The notes below the pieces were generated by a model. It worked only from the letters and a program-made list of their open reading frames with translations. It ran no database searches and was not told where the DNA came from. 64,000 bases of DNA from Sphaerisporangium fuscum (GTDB lineage Bacteria > Actinomycetota > Actinomycetes > Streptosporangiales > Streptosporangiaceae): positions 1 to 64,000 of the forward strand of contig NZ_JAHDTF010000043.1 of the NCBI RefSeq assembly GCF_018531465.1. The letters are read 5' to 3'. The position numbers and the translations under genes are program-made. Numbering within the stretch: the stretch's first letter is position 1; every line of letters begins with the position of its first letter. This document shows positions 15,367-22,702 of this stretch, piece after piece.

Positions 15367-16812
15367 TCAAATCGACGCGCGGTGGGTCCAGCGGCCGGCC
15401 AGGAGCGTGCCCAGGACCTCCATGCGGCGCAGTTCCCCGGGGCTCGCCTGCGCCGGGTCGGAGGCGACGACCACCAGGTCGGCGGGGTCGCCGGCCGTGA
15501 CCGTCGTACGTCCCCGGCTCGCCGCGGCGAGCGCCGTCGAGACGGGGATGGCCTGCTCGGGGTGCCACGGCGGCCGCTCGTCGTCGGTCCGGCCCACGGC
15601 CGAGGCGATGCCGTCCCACGGGTCGAGCGGCGCGACCGGCGCGTCCGAGCCGAGCTCCAGGGTCGCCCCCGCCGCCAGCAGCGCGGCGTAGGCGTACGAC
15701 CGGCCGGTCCTGTCGCGCCAGAGCCGGTCGGCCACCTCGCGGTCGTCGGGAGCGTGGGCGGGCTGGACCCCCGCGACCAGTCCGGGTCTGGCGAACCTCG
15801 CGAAGTCCTCCGGCCGGACCAGCTGGGCGTGCTCGATCCTGCCGGGGCAGCCGATCCGCTCGAAGGCCTCCAGGGCCAGGCTCACGGCCGCGTCGCCGAT
15901 CGCGTGCACGGCGGGCTGGATGCCGTGCGCCGCCGCCTGCGACATGACGTCGTACAGCTCCGCCTGCGGCGTCTCCAGCAGGCCGCGGTCCTCGGTGCCG
16001 GGGTAGGGGTCGTCGCAGTAGGCCGTGCGGGTGTTGAGGGAGCCGTCCACGAACAGCTTGACCGGGCCGACCTCCAGCAGGCCGCCCGATCCGGCCACTT
16101 CCTGGCCCGTGCGCCATCCGCGCGCGATGGCCTCCTTCAATCCGTGACGGGGGATCGAGCAGCGGACCCGCACGTCGACCCGCCGCTCCCGCACGCGGCG
16201 GCTCCAGTCGTCGACGTTGTCGGCGAACTCGAAGTCCAGCACGCCGACCACGCCGCGGGCCGCCGCGGCCGTCATCGCCTCGGCCACCCACCCGTCCAGC
16301 TCGTCCTGCGGCGGCGGGGGCAGCGCGGCCATGGCGGTGTAACACTCATGCTCACGCAGCACGCCGGTCGGATGGTCGGCCATGCCGACGGCCGCCAGGG
16401 CGGCGGGACTGAACCAGGCGGTGTGCAGATCGTTGCCGACCAGCACGATCTCCCGGTCCGGCGCCGCCGCCTGCAACAGCGACTTGTGCGGCTTGTCCGG
16501 CCACAGCGCGTCCCGGAAGCCGTACCCGACCGTGAACCCGGCGTGCGGGAGCACGAGCTCGACGGCCTCCCGCGCGGACGCGGCGGAGCCGAGGTCCACG
16601 CGGCGGCGCGTCTGCGCCCACTGGACCGAGTGCACGTGCGCGTCCCACAGGCCGGGCAGCAGTGTCGCCCCCTGGACGTCGACCGCCTCGCCCGAGGCGG
16701 GGCCGGGCATCGGCTCGGCGCTGACCTCCTCGACCCGGCCCCTGACGATCAGGACATCCCGCAGCGGCCCCGCAGGGCCCAGACGCGCGTTACGCAACAG
16801 CAGAGAAGACAT
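15367..16812 (-). CDS. Amidohydrolase family protein, YtcJ-like
   Basis: About 481 residues. A small beta domain (LLLRNARLGPAG, VDVQGATLLPGLWDAHVHS) contains the HxH metal ligands. The TIM barrel includes VDGSLNTRTAYC with DDPYPG, the metal His in AVHAIGDAAV, EHAQLV, and the catalytic Asp in ELGSDAPVAPLDP. The C-terminal GDPADLVVVASDP strand belongs to the composite beta domain. These are metal-dependent hydrolases of amides or formamides with broad substrates. An upstream GTG at 16833 is possible. It is a single gene between convergent and same-strand neighbours with no clear partner. Confidence 0.87.
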   Translation of the reverse strand: MSSLLLRNARLGPAGPLRDVLIVRGRVEEVSAEPMPGPASGEAVDVQGATLLPGLWDAHVHSVQWAQTRRRVDLGSAASAREAVELVLPHAGFTVGYGFRDALWPDKPHKSLLQAAAPDREIVLVGNDLHTAWFSPAALAAVGMADHPTGVLREHECYTAMAALPPPPQDELDGWVAEAMTAAAARGVVGVLDFEFADNVDDWSRRVRERRVDVRVRCSIPRHGLKEAIARGWRTGQEVAGSGGLLEVGPVKLFVDGSLNTRTAYCDDPYPGTEDRGLLETPQAELYDVMSQAAAHGIQPAVHAIGDAAVSLALEAFERIGCPGRIEHAQLVRPEDFARFARPGLVAGVQPAHAPDDREVADRLWRDRTGRSYAYAALLAAGATLELGSDAPVAPLDPWDGIASAVGRTDDERPPWHPEQAIPVSTALAAASRGRTTVTAGDPADLVVVASDPAQASPGELRRMEVLGTLLAGRWTHRASI

Positions 16813-16890
16813 GCGACCGACGGTACGCGCCACAGCCGGAGACTCATCGTCCGGACCGGACCGGTCCCCGCCCGGAACGTACGGGGCCCT

Positions 16891-17796
16891 CTACGACCCC
16901 GGGGCCAGGGCCTCCAGGGCCTCCTCGGCGCGGCGCATCGAGACGGCCGGGTCGGCGTCCGGGGCGCCGATCTCGGGGTCGAAGTTCAGGTCGTGGAACA
17001 GCTCGGTCACCCCGGCGCCGGCGAGCGCCTCGGCGTCGGCGCGGATCTCCTCCAGCGAGCCGGTCAGCGGCACGCGGCCGGGCAGTCCGGCCTCGCGTAC
17101 CTTGGTGACGCCCCGGCAGACGAACCGCAGCGCCTCGGGATCGCGCCCGGCCTCCCGGGCCGCATCCTTTACGATGTAGATCTGTTCACTGATCGTGGCG
17201 AGGTCGGTGCGGCTGGAGCTGATCCAGCCGTCGGCGAGCTGCCCGGCGCGCCGCAGCGCCACCTCGGCCGCCCCGCCGAGCAGCACCGCCGGCGCGGGGT
17301 GCGGCTTGGGGTCCTGGTGCGACGGCGGCACCTCGTAGAACTCCCCCTTGTGCGAAATCATCTCCTCCTGCCACAGCTGCCGCAGGACCTGCAGGTATTC
17401 GACCGCGCGCCGCCCGCGGCCCTCCATCGGCACGCCGGAGGCGACGAACTCCTCCCGGAGCCAGCCGAGGCCGAGGCCGACGTCCAGGCGCCCGCCCGCG
17501 ACCTCCTGCAAGGTGGCGAGCTGCTTGGCGAGCAGCGCCGGGGAGTAGTACGGCATGTTCAGCACGGCGACCGACAACCGGACGCGGCTGGTCACGCCCG
17601 CGAGGTACGCCAGGGTGACGATGGGATCCTGCACGTCGCGGTAGGTCGGGCCCATCTCGTGGCCCACCGGGTAGAGCAGCCGCTGGAACGTCCACAGCGA
17701 CTCGTAGCCGAGCTCCTCGGCGCGCCGGGCGACGCGGAGCATGTTCGCGGGCCTCGCCCACGAGCCGGAGACGGGCACTCCGAAGCCGATCTTCAT
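16891..17796 (-). CDS. LLM-class flavin-dependent oxidoreductase
   Basis: A 301-residue luciferase-like monooxygenase fold protein starting MKIGFGVPVSGSWARP, with SLWTFQRLLYP and the barrel strand RLDVGLGLGWLREEF. This form is typical of the F420- or FMN-dependent LLM families (TIGR03619-like) abundant in actinomycetes; the cofactor is probably F420 given the host group, but FMN cannot be excluded. The ATG at 17796 follows GGTGGAG; a GTG at 17805 is alternative. It is divergent from the APH-like kinase with only 37 bp between starts, so the two promoters overlap. Confidence 0.86.
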   Translation of the reverse strand: MKIGFGVPVSGSWARPANMLRVARRAEELGYESLWTFQRLLYPVGHEMGPTYRDVQDPIVTLAYLAGVTSRVRLSVAVLNMPYYSPALLAKQLATLQEVAGGRLDVGLGLGWLREEFVASGVPMEGRGRRAVEYLQVLRQLWQEEMISHKGEFYEVPPSHQDPKPHPAPAVLLGGAAEVALRRAGQLADGWISSSRTDLATISEQIYIVKDAAREAGRDPEALRFVCRGVTKVREAGLPGRVPLTGSLEEIRADAEALAGAGVTELFHDLNFDPEIGAPDADPAVSMRRAEEALEALAPGS

Positions 17797-17833
17797 GGTC
17801 TCCACCCTACGACCATGAACGTAGATTGGGCGG

Positions 17834-18781
17834 ATGACCGTTCAGGACGGAGCGGACGTGGCGCACGGCGATCGGCCCGGGCGAGACGGCGCCTCCGGCT
17901 CACCCCCGCCCCCGCCGGACATCGCCGCAAAGCTGGCCGGGATCGCCGGCGACGGTCCCTTCGCCGTCCTGAAGGACACGCGGGTGACGGTCGTGCGGGT
18001 GGGCGACGTCGTGGTGAAGGCGCACCCGGCGGACACCGACGAGGCGGCCCTGACCGCGCGCGTGCGCGCCGCACGCGCGCTTCCCGGGCTCTTCCTGCCG
18101 CCTCTGGACGACCGGGTGCGGCGCGTCGAGGGCCGTCCGGTGACGCTGTGGCCGACCGGCGAGCCGGTGGACCCCTCCGACCCGGACGCCGCCCCCTGGG
18201 AGCCGGCCGCCGAACTCCTCGCCCGGCTGCACGCGGTGCAGGCCGCCGGCCTCCCGTCCCTGCCTCCCGCGGGCGGACCGGCGAGGCTCCTGCGGGCCGT
18301 CGCGTCCCTGGACGGCCTCGACAGCGCGTACGCCGCCGGCGCGCGCGCCATCCGGGAGGCCTTCCGCTCCCTGCCTCCCGGGGCCGCCGCCACGGTCCCG
18401 GGCACGCGGCTCGCGCACGGTGACTGGCACCTGGGGCAGATCGTGCGGTACGAGGGCGAGTGGCTGCTGATCGACGTCGACGACCTCGGCGCCGGGAGCC
18501 CCGCCTGGGACCTGGCACGACCCGCCGCCTGGTACGCCACGGGGTTCCTCGCCCCGGAGGTGTGGCAGCGGTTCCTGGCCGCCTACACCCGGGCGGGCGG
18601 AAGCGCGGTGTCGCAGGCGGATCCGTGGCGGGAACTCGACGTGCCGGCCCGGGCGTTGACGGTCCAGTTGGCGGCCACGGCCGTGGCGGCGGCGGGCGCG
18701 GCGGGCGTCCCACTCGGCGAAGTGGAGCGCTCCCTCGTCTCCTCCTGCGGGAGGATCGCCCGCACCCCCGCCGCGCAGTAG
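17834..18781 (+). CDS. Aminoglycoside phosphotransferase (APH)-fold kinase
   Basis: A 315-residue protein-kinase-like enzyme. The phosphate-transfer loop is LAHGDWHLGQIVRYEGEW (Brenner motif His-Gly-Asp) and the metal-binding motif is LLIDVDDLGAGSPAWDLA. The N-lobe has a possible ATP-binding Lys in VVVKAHPAD. The sequence fits the large APH family with unknown small-molecule substrates, including homoserine or fructosamine kinase-like members; it should not be called a resistance gene. It starts 37 bp from the divergent LLM gene. Confidence 0.85.
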   Translation: MTVQDGADVAHGDRPGRDGASGSPPPPPDIAAKLAGIAGDGPFAVLKDTRVTVVRVGDVVVKAHPADTDEAALTARVRAARALPGLFLPPLDDRVRRVEGRPVTLWPTGEPVDPSDPDAAPWEPAAELLARLHAVQAAGLPSLPPAGGPARLLRAVASLDGLDSAYAAGARAIREAFRSLPPGAAATVPGTRLAHGDWHLGQIVRYEGEWLLIDVDDLGAGSPAWDLARPAAWYATGFLAPEVWQRFLAAYTRAGGSAVSQADPWRELDVPARALTVQLAATAVAAAGAAGVPLGEVERSLVSSCGRIARTPAAQ

Positions 18782-18816
18782 GGTCGCCTCAGACCACCTA
18801 CAAGGAGAAGCACTCG

Positions 18817-19080
18817 ATGTCCATGCATTGCCCGAAGTGCCACGGAACCATGCGGACCTACGACCGCAGCGGCGTCCACATTGAGCAGTGCGAGAACTGC
18901 CGTGGCATCTTCCTGGACTACGGCGAGCTCGAGACGCTGTCGCGCATCGAGAGCCAGTACGCCCAGCAGCACTACGCGCCCCCGCCCGCGCCGCACGGCC
19001 CCGCCTGGGGCAGCCACCACCACGGCCACCACCACGGTCACCACGACCGCGGTTTCCTGGGCATGCTCTTCTCCAGCTGA
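18817..19080 (+). CDS. Zinc-ribbon (zf-TFIIB) protein with a His-rich tail
   Basis: An 87-residue protein. Residues 4-30 have the paired MHCPKCHGTM and EQCENCRGIFLDYGELE motifs, the four-cysteine zinc ribbon of the zf-TFIIB family, in which Cys-x-x-Cys pairs bind one zinc. The C-terminal part is a Pro/His-rich linker with SHHHGHHHGHHDRGF, nine His in a short run, ending GFLGMLFSS. GGAG lies 10 nt upstream of the ATG. Family function is unknown; the His cluster suggests metal binding or storage. It follows the APH gene by 35 bp and may be co-transcribed. Confidence 0.85.
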   Translation: MSMHCPKCHGTMRTYDRSGVHIEQCENCRGIFLDYGELETLSRIESQYAQQHYAPPPAPHGPAWGSHHHGHHHGHHDRGFLGMLFSS

Positions 19081-19095
19081 CCCCGCCGCAGCCCG

Positions 19096-20058
19096 TCAGC
19101 CGGGGAAGTCGTCCGGGTCCACCTCACTGGTGCGGGCGTTGCCACCGACGACGGGCTGCAGGGTGAGCTTCCAGGTGCTCCACCTGATGAGGGTCGCGGT
19201 ACGGATCGTCCGGAACCTCAGCGAATCCTCGAAGCGCTTGAAGGAGCAGTCACGGGTAAAGGCCCGTGCCCTGTCGTCCCAGTCGGCGCCTCCCGTGAAG
19301 AAGATCTTGTAGGTGCCGTCCGGCACACCGTTGACGGTCGCCTTGCGGCCCTTGCGGACGTAGAAGCTCGTCACCTTCTTCGTGCCGCGCACCAGTGTGA
19401 GGACCGCGTCCTGCCCCCCGCCGTTGTCGACGGTCAGCTGCCCGCGCCCGGAGCGGCTTCCGGAACGGATGAAGGCGCCGTTGGCCAGACGGCGGTCGAG
19501 CGCCTTGGGCGCCTTCAGCTTCACGACGTCGGCGGGGTAGTCGCCCTTGGCGGCCAGGTGGCCGCCCGCCGACTTCACCGCGCCCAGCCCGTCCGCCTTG
19601 CCGAGTTCGGCCAGGACCGCCGACGCCGTGCACAGACGCCGGCCGTCCACCGACTCGCGCGCGTCGCCGAGGTCGTTCCCCAGCCCGCGAAGCGCGGCGA
19701 CGTAGTCGGAGTGTTCGGCGCCGATCTCCGGCGGCGGGGTGAGCCCTCCCAGTCGCTCGGCGGCGTCGCCGACGGCGCTCTCGGCCTGTTCCAGCCGCTT
19801 TCCGAGCGACTTCAGCGAACGCGACCCGGCCACGGCGTCGAGGGACGAGCCGACCGGCCCGAGCGCCGTCGTGAGCGTGGAGCGGTACTCCTCGGGCGAG
19901 GTTCCGGGCGGGACGCTGGACGACGCGCCGGGAGCCGGCGTCGCCGCGGCGTCCGCCGAAGCGCTCGGCGAGGGCGGTACGGGCTTCTCACCCGGGCTGC
20001 ACGCGGCGAGGGCCGACATGAGGACGAGTCCAGGGGCGAGCAACCGGGGGGAACGCAT
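19096..20058 (-). CDS. Predicted lipoprotein of unknown function
   Basis: About 320 residues. The signal peptide MRSPRLLAPGLVLMSALAAC ends in a canonical lipobox (Leu-Ala-Ala-Cys), followed by a Ser/Pro/Ala-rich linker (PPSPSASADAAATPAPG) typical of membrane-anchored actinomycete lipoproteins. Residues about 65-165 look helical (ALGPVGSSLDAVAG, KRLEQAESAVGDAAER). The C-terminal half is beta-rich (GQLTVDNGGGQDAVLTLVRG, then TYKIFFTGGADWDDRARAF) and has two Cys. The C-terminal domain resembles extracellular modules of unknown role. A GTG at 20079 is the alternative start. Confidence 0.75.
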   Translation of the reverse strand: MRSPRLLAPGLVLMSALAACSPGEKPVPPSPSASADAAATPAPGASSSVPPGTSPEEYRSTLTTALGPVGSSLDAVAGSRSLKSLGKRLEQAESAVGDAAERLGGLTPPPEIGAEHSDYVAALRGLGNDLGDARESVDGRRLCTASAVLAELGKADGLGAVKSAGGHLAAKGDYPADVVKLKAPKALDRRLANGAFIRSGSRSGRGQLTVDNGGGQDAVLTLVRGTKKVTSFYVRKGRKATVNGVPDGTYKIFFTGGADWDDRARAFTRDCSFKRFEDSLRFRTIRTATLIRWSTWKLTLQPVVGGNARTSEVDPDDFPG

Positions 20059-20109
20059 CCGCCGATGATCGGCGAGCACCGCGGTGCTGTCAAGGCGCCG
20101 GAGGGACGC

Positions 20110-21783
20110 TCAGTCGACGGGACGGAAGACCAGCAGGGAGCGGGGGCGCTTGGTGAGGACGACCTCGGCCGGGGCGGTGAAGGTCTCCCCGTCGCGCGCC
20201 AGGCGCAGGCCCGCCTCGGGGACGCCGGCGGAGGTGACGCTCAGGTGGTCGGCGCGCCACTGCAGGTAGTGGCGCGACAGGCCGAACCCGCCGAGGAAGG
20301 TGCTGGCCATGGCGCGCAGGCGGGGCAGCCGTGAGGTCGCCGCCAGGAGCCGGATGTCGAGCACCCCGTCCTCCAGCCTGTCGCGGCGGGTCGGGGCGAC
20401 GCCATGCGACTGGTAGGCGCAGTTGCCCGCGAACAGCAGCCACACCTTGCGCCGCACCCCGTCGACGACCAGCTCCTCGGGGCGGCGGTCGTGCATGAGC
20501 ACGTCGGCCATGGCCAGCATCAACGCCGGCCACTTGCCGATCTTTCCTTCCCAGTCCTCCCGCCGGTCGACGACCAGCGGGTAGATGCCGAGGCTCGCGG
20601 TGTTGAGGAACACCCGGCCGGCCACCTCGCCGACGTCGACCGCAACGACGTGCCCGGCCCGGTAGGCGGCGACCGCCTCCTCGATCGTCTCCAGGCCGAG
20701 CGTGCGGGCGAAGTGGTCGAACGTGCCCGCCGGGATGGGCAGCAGCGGGATGCCGCGCTCCATGGCGGCCTGCGCCCCGCAGTTCATCGTGCCGTCGCCG
20801 CCCGCCACGGCGAGCACCCGGGCCCGTGCCGCGGCGTCCTGGAGGACCTTCATCAGCTCGTCGCCGGGCTCCGCCTCGACGACCTCGGCCTCGGGCAGGG
20901 CCCGCCGGACGGCCTCGGCGGTGCTGGGGTCGCGCCCGGCCCCGTTGTTGACCACGACGACGACTCCGGCACCGCCGGGGTCGAGGTCGTGCAGGGGGGC
21001 GGTGACGGCGACACGGGCGTCCCCCAGCACGGTCTGCCCCGGCCACAGCCGCTTGGTGACGAGCGCGGCGGTCGCGCCGATCGCCATCCCCGCGAGCACG
21101 TCGCCGGGATAGTGGACGCCGGTGTAGACACGCGAGAAGCAGACGGCCGCGGCCGTCACGGCGACCGGCACGGCGATCTTCGCCGGCGCCTCCATCGCCA
21201 CCGCCGTCGCGAACGCGGCCGCCGAGGCGGAGTGCCCGGACGGGAACGAGTGGGAGCTCGGCACCCTGCCGAGGCGTTTGAGCGGGAAGTCCACGATGGA
21301 GGGCCGCGCCCGCGCGAACGCCTGTTTGCCGAGCAGGTTGACCACCGGGCTCGCGAAGCTGATCGCCAGCAGGCCCCGCGTGGCGGCCCGGCGCATCTGC
21401 CGGCGCCCGCTGAGCGCGAGGGCCCCGGCGACGCCGGCCCAGAGCAGGGAGTTGTCGGCCGCCCGCGACAGGCGCGGCAGCACGTGGTGCAGGCCGGGCA
21501 GGTGGGCGTCGGCGACCGACCTGAACAGCCGCCGGTCGAGCGCGCCCAGCCGCTTCTTCAGCCCGGCGATGTCGAACGGGCCGCCCGTCCCCGCGGCGAC
21601 CGGCATCCCGAGCCGCCCGGCCACCCCGGTGGCGTCGAGCCGTCCCATCAGCCCCGTGTCGTTGCTCGTGACCTTCCGCATGCCGTCGTTACTGCCCAGC
21701 GAGGGCCCGGTCAGTCCCCCGGACGCCGATCGGTCTCGAACGTCGGCGCACGTCAGGGGCGGGTCGGAGACGGTGCGGCTCAC
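20110..21783 (-). CDS. PAP2 phosphatase - diacylglycerol kinase fusion protein
   Basis: A 557-residue two-domain protein. The N-terminal half has the PAP2 signature: KQAFARARP, PSSHSFPSGHSASAAAF and SRVYTGVHYPGDVLAG, with several membrane helices. The C-terminal half is a DAGK catalytic domain: VVVVNNGAGR, AVAGGDGTMNCGAQAA with the GGDGT motif, and a beta-rich C-terminus (EAGLRLARDGETF). Kinase and phosphatase in one chain would act on lipids such as diacylglycerol/phosphatidate or undecaprenyl derivatives at the membrane. The start could be GTG 21783 or the ATG at 21681 (MRKVTSND). Confidence 0.85.
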   Translation of the reverse strand: MSRTVSDPPLTCADVRDRSASGGLTGPSLGSNDGMRKVTSNDTGLMGRLDATGVAGRLGMPVAAGTGGPFDIAGLKKRLGALDRRLFRSVADAHLPGLHHVLPRLSRAADNSLLWAGVAGALALSGRRQMRRAATRGLLAISFASPVVNLLGKQAFARARPSIVDFPLKRLGRVPSSHSFPSGHSASAAAFATAVAMEAPAKIAVPVAVTAAAVCFSRVYTGVHYPGDVLAGMAIGATAALVTKRLWPGQTVLGDARVAVTAPLHDLDPGGAGVVVVVNNGAGRDPSTAEAVRRALPEAEVVEAEPGDELMKVLQDAAARARVLAVAGGDGTMNCGAQAAMERGIPLLPIPAGTFDHFARTLGLETIEEAVAAYRAGHVVAVDVGEVAGRVFLNTASLGIYPLVVDRREDWEGKIGKWPALMLAMADVLMHDRRPEELVVDGVRRKVWLLFAGNCAYQSHGVAPTRRDRLEDGVLDIRLLAATSRLPRLRAMASTFLGGFGLSRHYLQWRADHLSVTSAGVPEAGLRLARDGETFTAPAEVVLTKRPRSLLVFRPVD

Positions 21784-21816
21784 GGCGGGCGGTGCGGGCC
21801 GGCGGGAGCGGCGCCG

Positions 21817-22179
21817 TCACGGGAGGCGGCGCCTGCCGGGGAAGCCGAGCTCGCTCCGGTGGTACCAGGCGAGGCCGGCCTCGCCCTCGATCCAGCACAG
21901 CCGCACCGACACGCCGCCGAGCTCGGCGGGGAAGTCGACCAGCACCGGCGCGATGCCCTTGACCTCGATACCCTGATCCTCGAACCAGCTCAGGATCTCG
22001 GCGATGCGCGCCTCGAACGCCTTGGCCTCGGGGATGCCGCCGAGCGCGGAGAAGCCGGCCGTGTTGAGGTCGTGGGCGAGCTCGGCGAGGTCGGCGCGGA
22101 TCGCGACCAGTTCGTCGACGTGCTCACGCACCTGCGGCATCAGGCTCCGCGCCTGGTCGACCGTGAAGATCTTGTCCAC
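21817..22179 (-). CDS. DUF2203 family protein
   Basis: A 120-residue protein. It opens MDKIFTVDQARSLMPQV and ends with a conserved VRLCWIEGEAGLAWYHRSE, the pattern of DUF2203 (short helical-plus-strand proteins of unknown role found across Gram-positive bacteria). The Trp-Tyr-His segment probably lines a pocket. GTG start at 22179. It stands just downstream of the small N-terminal-domain paralogue on the same strand with a 34-bp gap, so it may be co-expressed with that gene. Confidence 0.82.
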   Translation of the reverse strand: MDKIFTVDQARSLMPQVREHVDELVAIRADLAELAHDLNTAGFSALGGIPEAKAFEARIAEILSWFEDQGIEVKGIAPVLVDFPAELGGVSVRLCWIEGEAGLAWYHRSELGFPGRRRLP

Positions 22180-22213
22180 CCTCAGAACGGTATCGGCCCG
22201 CGCGGGCCCCTGT

Positions 22214-22519
22214 TCACCGGGGTTCGGCGGGGCCAGGGACGTCGGCGCTGAGGGCGGTGTTCAGGACCTCTTCGAAGTCGAGCTCCACTACCCACGTCTC
22301 ACCGCCGCCGGCGCCGGGGGCGCCGCATTCGTGCTCGGGCCGCACCGGGCTGAACGCGGCGCTGAAGAAGCGCTCCTCGCCGACCAGGCGGCACAGCTGG
22401 ATCACCCGGGTGTAGAGGCGCGGGTGGTCGGCGGCCGCGAAGCGGTGGCCGGCGGACGGCTGCCTGTGCTCACCGAGTGCTCCGGCCACGGCGTTCGACG
22501 GCATCGGATCACCGCTCAT
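22214..22519 (-). CDS. Stand-alone paralogue of the CehA/McbA-protein N-terminal domain
   Basis: A 101-residue protein. It aligns along its whole length with residues 1-88 of the 680-aa metallohydrolase encoded at 22703-24745: for example GEERFFSAAFSPVRPE against DEETFSGAAFARARAE, and VVELDFEEVLNTAL against VLELDFDEVLRDAL. It carries no metal-binding residues and is too short for an enzyme. The ATG at 22519 is set by GGGAGG 5 nt upstream. A 113-nt leader matches that of the large gene. It may be an adaptor or a relic of tandem duplication; the function of the domain is unknown to me. Confidence 0.75.
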   Translation of the reverse strand: MSGDPMPSNAVAGALGEHRQPSAGHRFAAADHPRLYTRVIQLCRLVGEERFFSAAFSPVRPEHECGAPGAGGGETWVVELDFEEVLNTALSADVPGPAEPR

Positions 22520-22524
22520 GCCCA

Positions 22525-22650
22525 CCTCCCGTAACAGAGTGTGTCGCTATGGTGACACCAAAGCGTCGATCCGGGGGCGGGAAGGCGCGGCGTGGGAGAG
22601 ATTTCTTCTCCCCGGGGTGAGCCTCTGTGCCCAGGCGAATAAGTCGCCAC
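22525..22650 (-). promoter_or_regulatory. Leader of the small paralogue, copy 1 of a duplicated regulatory region
   Basis: This region resembles 24751-24876 in front of the large gene. A dyad TGTGTCGCTATGGTGACA (22540-22557) lies 20 nt from the start codon, and a CAGGCGA box (22632-22638) lies 113 nt upstream; both distances match copy 2 exactly. Blocks GTCGAT, CCGGGGGCG and TTTCTTC occur in order between them. It probably carries a promoter shared by both genes. Confidence 0.65.
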
Positions 22651-22702
22651 GTTGCGGGCGCATCACCGCAGGCGGCCCCAAGCCGCCGCCTCCGAGCGGG
22701 TC

